Source: Flavobacterium soyae (lineage in GTDB: Bacteria > Bacteroidota > Bacteroidia > Flavobacteriales > Flavobacteriaceae). From it: a DNA stretch of 64,000 bases. The notes below the pieces were generated by a model. It had not been told where the DNA came from. It saw only the letters and a program-made list of their open reading frames with translations, and made no database searches. The stretch lies in assembly GCF_021245985.1 (NCBI RefSeq), contig NZ_JAJQXA010000021.1, positions 1 through 64,000 on the forward strand. Reading direction: 5' to 3'. Made by a program: the position numbers and the translations under genes. Within the stretch, counting starts at the first letter, position 1. Each line of letters begins with the position of its first letter. This document shows, one piece after another, positions 58,726 to 64,000 of the stretch.

Positions 58726-58938
58726 TTTTTTGAGGCTCAAAGGTTCAGAACAGCAAAGGTTCAAAGGGTTTTTAAAAAGGTGCTAAGGTTCTGAGGTACT
58801 AAGATTCTAAGTTTTTTCTAAATTTTAATTGAAAATATTCTTCGACTTCGCTCAGGATGACATTATTGACCTGTCAGGCTGAGCAAAGTCAAAAGCCTTT
58901 ATTCAAAAAATCTAAAATCTACACTCTAAAATCTAAAA
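58726..58938. repeat. Composite of four repeat-word families
   Basis: In order: CAAAGGTTC words (58736-58771), CTAAGGTTCTGAG / CTAAGATTCTAAG words (58779-58813), an inverted repeat of the CTTCGACTTCGCTCAG family (58840-58862 and 58872-58894), and AATCTAAAATCT words (58907-58938). Each has relatives elsewhere in the window. It lies between the convergent desulfurase and threonylcarbamoyladenylate synthase genes and has no coding frame. Confidence 0.85.
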
Positions 58939-59511
58939 TTACTTACGAATAACTTTTACCTGCGAATCGTTTGTTAATTTGATGATTGTTGATGGTTTTC
59001 CGGCAATTTTGTCCTGATTTAGTTTTACAACATAATCAACACCTTTAATGATTTCGGGATTAATGTCTTTGAAAGATATTGGCGTAGGCTGTCCTGAAAT
59101 ATTTGCAGAAGTCGAAACCAATGGTTTTTTCATTCTTTCCATTAATTTGAAACAAAAAGGTTCTTTTACCAATCGTATTCCGAGAGATTTATCGGCTGCA
59201 ATAATATTATGTGCAACGTTTCTGGCTTCGTCTAAAATTAAAGTCGTTGGTTTTTCAGATAAATCCATAATCTGCCAGGCCACTTCGGGAACGTTTTTAA
59301 AAACGTTGTAAATCATTTTTTCACCATTCATTAAAACAATCATGCTTTGTGTTTCAGCGCGTTGTTTTAACTTGTAGATTTTGGCAACAGCATCAGGATT
59401 AGTAGCGTCACAGCCTATTCCCCAAACAGTATCTGTGGGGTAAAGAATAATGCCGCCCTCTTTAATTACTTCGTAAGCATTGTGAACTTCAGTATTTATA
59501 TCTTGATTCAT
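58939..59511 (-). CDS. L-threonylcarbamoyladenylate synthase (TsaC type)
   Basis: A 190-residue Sua5/YciO/YrdC-family protein. It makes threonylcarbamoyl-AMP for the t6A37 modification of ANN-decoding tRNAs. Landmarks are GGIILYPTDTVWGIGCDATN (the family substrate pocket opening), KQRAETQSM and STSANISGQPTPISF. The single-domain length fits TsaC rather than two-domain Sua5. It may also be a YciO-type paralogue; the two are not separable here. It faces the DegT gene with 40 bp between the stop of that gene and its own start. Confidence 0.88.
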   Translation of the reverse strand: MNQDINTEVHNAYEVIKEGGIILYPTDTVWGIGCDATNPDAVAKIYKLKQRAETQSMIVLMNGEKMIYNVFKNVPEVAWQIMDLSEKPTTLILDEARNVAHNIIAADKSLGIRLVKEPFCFKLMERMKKPLVSTSANISGQPTPISFKDINPEIIKGVDYVVKLNQDKIAGKPSTIIKLTNDSQVKVIRK

Positions 59512-59551
59512 GACCTTAAATATTTTAATAATAACAGTATAAAACTGTTTA

Positions 59552-60628
59552 TTATGCTGTTTGTGTATTTATAATTTGAATTATATTTTCTAAATCTGTT
59601 TCAGAAATTCCCACATATAATGGTAAACATAAAATTCGTGATGCAATAGATTCAGAAACAGGCATTTTTTCTCCTTTTGTATATTCTATAGTATTTAAAG
59701 AAGGATAAAAATAACGTCGGGGAATTATATTGTCATTTGCTAAAGCCTCTGAAACGCGTAATAAAGTTTCTTCCGAATCAAAAATTACAGGATAATAACT
59801 ATAGTTCCATTCTGTATTTTCTCTTATTTTTAAAGATTTTACAGTATTGAAATTTAAGTTGTTATTATAAAAATCAACTACATTTTTTCTTTCAGAAATG
59901 ATGTGATTCATATAAGGAAGTACTGCCAGACCTAATGCCGACTGCAATTCAGAAATTTTTGCATTTATCCCTAAACCATGAAAAGCTAAAGGACCATTGT
60001 GTCCAAAATTATGGCTGTAATAGAGTTGATGAAAAATGGCCGCATCGTTGCAAAACATAGCGCCGCCTTCTCCTGTATGGAATAATTTAGTGGCATGAAA
60101 ACTACAAGTGCTTACATCGCCAAAATTAAATACAGACTGATTCTTAAATTTTACTCCAAAACAATGTGCGGCATCATAAATAACTTTTAGATTGTGTTTT
60201 TTTGCAATATTTTCGATAGCAATAACATCACATGGATTTCCAAAAACATGAGTTGCTAATATGGCAGTTGTTTTTGGTGTTATGGCAGCTTCAATTTTGG
60301 TTTCGTCAATTGTTAAATAATCCGGATTTATATCTACAAATACAGGCTTGCAGTTTTCCCATACAATTGCCGCAGATGTAGCAACATACGAAAATGGTGT
60401 TGTGATAATTTCACCGCCTTCTCCAAAAAGTTTTAATGCAATTTGAATAGGGATTGTACCGTTATTAGTAATTATCAAATTAGAAACATCAAGAAGATTT
60501 TTAAGCTTATCTTCTAATTCTAATGTAAGTTCGCCTCTATTTGTTAGCCAAACTTTATCCCATGCACGTTTTACATAAGAATTATATTCTTCTTGCGGGG
60601 GTAAAAAAGTTTTGGTTACAGGAATCAT
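59552..60628 (-). CDS. DegT/DnrJ/EryC1/StrS sugar aminotransferase
   Basis: A 358-residue PLP aminotransferase that places an amino group on a nucleotide-activated keto sugar. The PLP lysine is Lys181 in CSFHATKLFHTGEGG, with DAAHCFG before it and a C-terminal RRYFYPSLNTIEY substrate region. The pattern FHATKLFHTGEGG is close to dTDP-4-keto-6-deoxyglucose or dTDP-3-keto transaminases of the VioA/QdtB/FdtB group. Products would be amino-dideoxy sugars for O-antigen or other surface glycans. It is divergent from the ACP/KAS III/SDR/Rieske genes, 253 bp away. Confidence 0.88.
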   Translation of the reverse strand: MIPVTKTFLPPQEEYNSYVKRAWDKVWLTNRGELTLELEDKLKNLLDVSNLIITNNGTIPIQIALKLFGEGGEIITTPFSYVATSAAIVWENCKPVFVDINPDYLTIDETKIEAAITPKTTAILATHVFGNPCDVIAIENIAKKHNLKVIYDAAHCFGVKFKNQSVFNFGDVSTCSFHATKLFHTGEGGAMFCNDAAIFHQLYYSHNFGHNGPLAFHGLGINAKISELQSALGLAVLPYMNHIISERKNVVDFYNNNLNFNTVKSLKIRENTEWNYSYYPVIFDSEETLLRVSEALANDNIIPRRYFYPSLNTIEYTKGEKMPVSESIASRILCLPLYVGISETDLENIIQIINTQTA

Positions 60629-60881
60629 TTAATTATGGATTTAATGAGTTTAATTTATCATTACGGATAAACTATTGTTATATTTGCGGGGTAAAATTAG
60701 GAAAAGAAACCTTAATTTTTGGTATTAATAAATATTATAACATCGTGTGAAGTTCAACTCGTTGTTAACATACTTGGCTAACAGGGTTTTAAAGGGTTAT
60801 TGATAAAATTAAAGGAATACTTTTTTGATGTTTTAAAAAATCAATAATAAAGAATAAACAAAAATAAATTATAGGATTACT
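60629..60881. other. Divergent control region of the biosynthetic cluster
   Basis: This gap separates the aminotransferase gene from the ACP operon. A TATATTTG box at 60679-60686 on the plus strand would give a leader of about 190 nt before the ACP start. No large inverted repeat occurs here, unlike most gaps of this size in the window. Confidence 0.45.
60679..60686 (+). promoter_or_regulatory. -7 promoter box (TATATTTG)
   Basis: A TAnnTTTG match on the plus strand in the divergent gap. The nearest TTG is adjacent, so the -33 element is not clear. It is the best candidate promoter for the ACP operon. Confidence 0.4.
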
Positions 60882-61112
60882 ATGGAAATCAACGCTTTTT
60901 TGAAAAATTTTGCAGACATTTTAGATGATACTGATGCAGCTTTAATTACACAGGAAACTGTTTTTAGAGATTTAGATGAGTGGAACTCATTAACAGCTTT
61001 ATCATTAATTGCAATGGCAGATGAAGAATATTCTGTGAAGTTAACGGGAGATGATATTAAATCTTCAGATTCATTAAATGATATCTTCGAAATAATTAAA
61101 AATAAAGGATAA
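60882..61112 (+). CDS. Acyl carrier protein
   Basis: A 76-residue carrier protein. The phosphopantetheine serine is Ser36 in FRDLDEWNSLTALSLI; the usual Asp before it is Asn35, a variant also seen in specialised ACPs outside fatty-acid synthesis. It is very acidic and helical as expected. It starts an operon with a KAS III enzyme 4 bp downstream, so it would carry the chain on which that enzyme and the SDR act. Confidence 0.9.
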   Translation: MEINAFLKNFADILDDTDAALITQETVFRDLDEWNSLTALSLIAMADEEYSVKLTGDDIKSSDSLNDIFEIIKNKG

Positions 61113-61116
61113 TTAA

Positions 61117-62172
61117 ATGGCCGTTTTTTCAATAAATGATATTATAATAAAAGGTATTTCTTGCTGTGTTCCTAAAAATAAGGAACGCAATATTGACTTG
61201 GATATATTGACAAAGGAAGAAATTCAAAAATTTATAGATGTAACAGGAGTTGAAGAACGACGTATTGCTGCAAAAGAAATTTGTACGTCTGATTTATGCT
61301 GTGAATCTGCCGAAAAATTAATTAAAGATTTAAACTGGCAGAAAGACGAAATCGAAATTCTGGTTTTTGTTTCGCAAACAGGCGATTATATTTTACCAAT
61401 TTCTGCTGCCATTCTTCAGGACAGATTAGGTTTGTCTACCAATTGTATTGCTTTTGATGTTCCGCTGGGATGTTCAGGTTATGTATACGGAATGTCGATT
61501 ATTGCTGGAATGATGAAAGCAGCAGGTTTAAAAAAAGGGTTGCTTTTGGCAGGAGATACAATTAGTAAAATTGTTTCAGATAAGGATAAAAGTACATTGC
61601 CGCTTTTTGGTGATGCCGGAAGCGCAACTGCATTTGAACTTAGTGAAAATAACGGAAACTGGCTTTTTGATTTAGGTACAGATGGCTCAGGTTATAAAAC
61701 GATAATTGTACCCGACGGAGGATCAAGAAACAGAATAAACGCAGATTCTTTAGAAATAAAAATTATTGAAGAAGGCATCAGCCGTAATTCCTGTGATTTA
61801 GTTCTTGATGGTATGGATGTTTTTGGTTTTGGAATATCGCAAGGGCCTAAAACAGTAAATAAACTGTTAGAAAAATACGCGATTGATAAAGAAAAAATAG
61901 ATTACTTTATTTTTCATCAGGCAAATTTGATGATGAATAAAATGATTGCTAAAAAGTTAAAACTTCCTGTTGAAAAAGTTCCATATTCGTTACAGCATTT
62001 TGGAAACACTTCATCAGCTACAATTCCGTTGACGATAGTAACAGAATTAAAAGATAAAATAGAAAATAAATCTTCTAATTTATTAATGTGCGGTTTTGGT
62101 GTAGGATTATCATGGGGAACGGTGTTTGTTGAAGATTGTAAAATAGAGGTTCTGGAATTAATAGAATTATAG
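61117..62172 (+). CDS. 3-oxoacyl-ACP synthase III (FabH-like)
   Basis: A 351-residue thiolase-fold condensing enzyme. The catalytic triad is Cys119 in PLGCSGYVYG, His267 in FIFHQANL and Asn297 in HFGNTSSATIP. KAS III enzymes condense an acyl-CoA starter with malonyl-ACP. It lies 4 bp after a dedicated ACP and 1 bp before an SDR reductase, so the three would make and reduce a short 3-oxoacyl-ACP. This looks like a specialised branch rather than the housekeeping fabH. Confidence 0.9.
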   Translation: MAVFSINDIIIKGISCCVPKNKERNIDLDILTKEEIQKFIDVTGVEERRIAAKEICTSDLCCESAEKLIKDLNWQKDEIEILVFVSQTGDYILPISAAILQDRLGLSTNCIAFDVPLGCSGYVYGMSIIAGMMKAAGLKKGLLLAGDTISKIVSDKDKSTLPLFGDAGSATAFELSENNGNWLFDLGTDGSGYKTIIVPDGGSRNRINADSLEIKIIEEGISRNSCDLVLDGMDVFGFGISQGPKTVNKLLEKYAIDKEKIDYFIFHQANLMMNKMIAKKLKLPVEKVPYSLQHFGNTSSATIPLTIVTELKDKIENKSSNLLMCGFGVGLSWGTVFVEDCKIEVLELIEL

Positions 62173-62173
62173 A

Positions 62174-62911
62174 ATGATTACATTACAAGATAAAAATATA
62201 TTAGTTACAGGTGCATCTCAGGGAATTGGCAGAGAAATAGCAATTTCTGCTTCAAAATTAGGAGCAACTGTTACTATAGTTGGAAGAAATGTAGAAAAAC
62301 TGCAGGAAACAATTTCATTACTGAGTGGAAGTGGCCACAAAATGCAGGTTGTTGACCTTTCTAATGCTGCAGATATCGATGAATTAATATCGCAAAGTTT
62401 ACCTTATGACGGTGTTATTTTTAACGCTGGTATTGTAGAATACCTGCCGGTTAAGTTTTTGAACGAAAGTAAAATAGATGCTGTTTTTTCTGTAAACTTT
62501 GACAGTAATGTTGTTTTAAGCCAAAAACTAATCAAAAAGAAATTGCTGAATAAAAAAGCATCCCTTGTTTTTATATCATCAATTTCCTCAAAATTAGGCG
62601 TGGGCGGGACTGCTATGTACGCAGCGTCTAAAGCCGCTTTAATATCTTTTTCTAAAGTATTGGCTACAGAACTGGCTCCGCAGGGAATTAGATCAAACAG
62701 TATTTGCCCCGGAATTGTTAAAACAGCAATGACAGAACAGGCAAATGACGCAGCTTCTGAAGAAGAATTAAAAAAAGCTGAATTAGAATATCCGCTGGGA
62801 TATGGAGAACCATCAGATGTTGCCGGACTGGTTATGTATTTATTAAGCGATATGAGTAAATGGATGACAGGTTCTGACTTAATTATTGATGGCGGATTCA
62901 CATTAAAATAA
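62174..62911 (+). CDS. Short-chain dehydrogenase (FabG-like)
   Basis: A 245-residue SDR. The NAD(P) motif is TGASQGIG (12-19), NAG follows at about 84-86, and the catalytic residues are Ser136, Tyr149 and Lys153 (YAASK). The end SDLIIDGGFTLK is typical of FabG. It most likely reduces the 3-oxoacyl-ACP made by the upstream KAS III to a 3-hydroxyacyl-ACP. It is followed at 5 bp by a Rieske oxygenase gene. Confidence 0.9.
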   Translation: MITLQDKNILVTGASQGIGREIAISASKLGATVTIVGRNVEKLQETISLLSGSGHKMQVVDLSNAADIDELISQSLPYDGVIFNAGIVEYLPVKFLNESKIDAVFSVNFDSNVVLSQKLIKKKLLNKKASLVFISSISSKLGVGGTAMYAASKAALISFSKVLATELAPQGIRSNSICPGIVKTAMTEQANDAASEEELKKAELEYPLGYGEPSDVAGLVMYLLSDMSKWMTGSDLIIDGGFTLK

Positions 62912-62916
62912 AAATT

Positions 62917-64000
62917 ATGAATTCAAACATACCTGCTTTTCATTATTATGATGACGCTGTTTTTGGGCAAGAAAACAATATGCTTTTTAAAAAAGTGTGG
63001 CATTTTGTGGGGTTCAGATCAGATTTTTTAAATGATAATGATTTCATTGCTTTAAAAATTGCAGGCACACCGGTTGTGGTTCAAAATGTGAGAGGTGAAA
63101 TTAAATCATTTTTAAACGTTTGTTCACACCGCTTTTCCATAATTCAGCAAGAAGCCTCTGGAAATAGACCTTTAGTTTGTCCTTATCATGGATGGGCATA
63201 TGATAAAAACGGAATTCCAAGCGGAATTCCGAAAAAGCCTTTGTTTAAAAAATTCTCTAAAGAGGAACTTTGCGAAATGAAATTAAAGGAATTTAAAGTT
63301 TCATTTTGCGGAGATTTATGTTTTGTTTCCTTAAATGAAGACATTGAACCTTTAGAAGACTTTATAGGCGTATTTTATGATGAATTAAAAACAATGTCGT
63401 TAAGTTTAGGAAATAGAATTGATGTTAATTCTATGGAAATAAATGCAAACTGGAAAGTGATTGTCGAAAATACACTTGAAAGTTATCACGTTGGTTTAGT
63501 CCATGCCGAAACACTTGCCAAATTAGAACCTTCGGGATTAGATTTTGCTTTTGATAAAAATAATTCAAGCTGGACCAGTGATTTGAATATCGTAAAAGAT
63601 AAAGGAGGTTATAAAAAAATCGACACCTATTATTCACCAAGAAGTTACGATATAGAAGGTTACAAACATATACTTATTTTTCCTAATTTGTTGATATCGA
63701 GTACACACGGTATTTCTTTTAATTATTCTTTAATTGAACCAATTACACCAGACAGTACAAAATTTACAAGTTACGTTTTTACAGCGGCTGCAAACGATTC
63801 TGAAAAAACACCAATTGTTATTAAAGCTTTTGAAGAATCTTTAATCGGTTTTAACAGACAGGTTTTTGATGAAGATAAAGCGGTATGTCAGCTTGTTCAG
63901 CAAGGAGTAAGACATACTAATTTATCAGGAAAACTTTCTGATGAAGAAGAACGGGTACATCATTTTCAAAAACAATATTTAAAATTCCTGGAAAATGAAA
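62917..64000 (+). CDS. Rieske non-heme iron oxygenase, large subunit (partial)
   Basis: An open frame from ATG at 62917 to the window end (361 codons, no stop yet). The Rieske [2Fe-2S] ligands are Cys69 and His71 (VCSHRF) and Cys88 and His91 (VCPYHGWAYD). The mononuclear iron site has His191 and His196 in ENTLESYHVGLVHAETL, with the third acid expected in FDEDKAVCQL near residue 320. The layout is that of aromatic-ring-hydroxylating oxygenase alpha subunits and relatives that hydroxylate or demethylate many substrates. No reductase is seen, but the ferredoxin at 19760 is not linked. In this operon an acyl or sugar substrate is more likely than an aromatic one. Confidence 0.9.
   Translation, partial: MNSNIPAFHYYDDAVFGQENNMLFKKVWHFVGFRSDFLNDNDFIALKIAGTPVVVQNVRGEIKSFLNVCSHRFSIIQQEASGNRPLVCPYHGWAYDKNGIPSGIPKKPLFKKFSKEELCEMKLKEFKVSFCGDLCFVSLNEDIEPLEDFIGVFYDELKTMSLSLGNRIDVNSMEINANWKVIVENTLESYHVGLVHAETLAKLEPSGLDFAFDKNNSSWTSDLNIVKDKGGYKKIDTYYSPRSYDIEGYKHILIFPNLLISSTHGISFNYSLIEPITPDSTKFTSYVFTAAANDSEKTPIVIKAFEESLIGFNRQVFDEDKAVCQLVQQGVRHTNLSGKLSDEEERVHHFQKQYLKFLENE

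Noticed and set aside
139..58938. Iterated short words as CRISPR arrays
   Set aside because: Words are only 8-15 nt, arranged as inverted pairs without uniform spacers, and no cas gene is present.
60882..64000. The ACP/KAS III/SDR/Rieske genes as the flexirubin or aryl polyene locus
   Set aside because: The window shows none of the ammonia-lyase, thioesterase, dehydratase or KAS I/II-type genes expected for those pigments, though the rest of the locus is out of view.

Overview
The window reads as chromosomal DNA of a Flavobacterium-type member of the Flavobacteriaceae (Bacteroidota). Supporting signs are the AT-rich sequence, a SusC-like TonB-dependent receptor with an N-terminal carboxypeptidase-D-like domain, several small lipoproteins and DUF families typical of this family, starts that rarely carry a Shine-Dalgarno sequence, and many upstream copies of the Bacteroidota -7 promoter box TAnnTTTG. 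No rRNA, tRNA, CRISPR array, prophage or transposase gene was found.

Layout. 1-5.6 kb: a conserved unknown protein, a divergent metallo-beta-lactamase-fold hydrolase, two small envelope proteins, and an acyltransferase plus esterase pair bracketed by one repeat family. 5.6-9.3 kb: a small membrane protein, a dihydroorotase-like protein without its zinc ligands, and a BatA/VWA membrane protein. 9.5-16.2 kb: secreted beta-propeller, RNA helicase, TIGR02757 protein, a LolD-like ABC ATPase with an inserted two-helix membrane segment, and small envelope proteins. 16.2-20.1 kb: serA and serC, a LuxC-like acyl-CoA reductase and a divergent 2x[4Fe-4S] ferredoxin. 20.3-29.8 kb: TonB receptor, ychF, YihY-type membrane protein, flavin reductase, transglutaminase. 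29.8-38.9 kb: pncB, the topoisomerase IV pair, a DnaQ-type exonuclease with a cNMP/CBS nucleotidyltransferase. 39-47 kb: small proteins, murQ, a truncated outer-membrane-barrel gene, a ZIP transporter, two methyltransferases, a racemase. 47-54.4 kb: rlmD with two DUF genes, a histidine kinase, an aldo/keto reductase, cysE-cysM. 54.5-59.5 kb: DUF1003, DUF2752 and Smr proteins, a cysteine desulfurase, a TsaC-type enzyme. 59.5-64 kb: a sugar aminotransferase and, facing away from it, the start of a biosynthetic operon (ACP, KAS III, SDR, Rieske oxygenase) cut by the window end.

The most striking structure is outside the genes. About twenty intergenic loci hold long, often nested inverted repeats whose arms are built from short iterated words. 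At least ten word families can be told apart, several recur at distant loci, some arms run into the 3' ends of genes, and one core lies inside a coding region. Many sit between convergent or tandem genes around or beside ordinary hairpin terminators, so they may act in transcript ends. Their mosaic make-up suggests a mobile or template-copied sequence class that I cannot match to a named element.

Metabolic links that can be read from the layout are serine synthesis (serA, serC) and cysteine synthesis from serine (cysE-cysM), NAD salvage (pncB), muramic acid recycling (murQ), and probable surface-glycan or lipid modification at the right edge.
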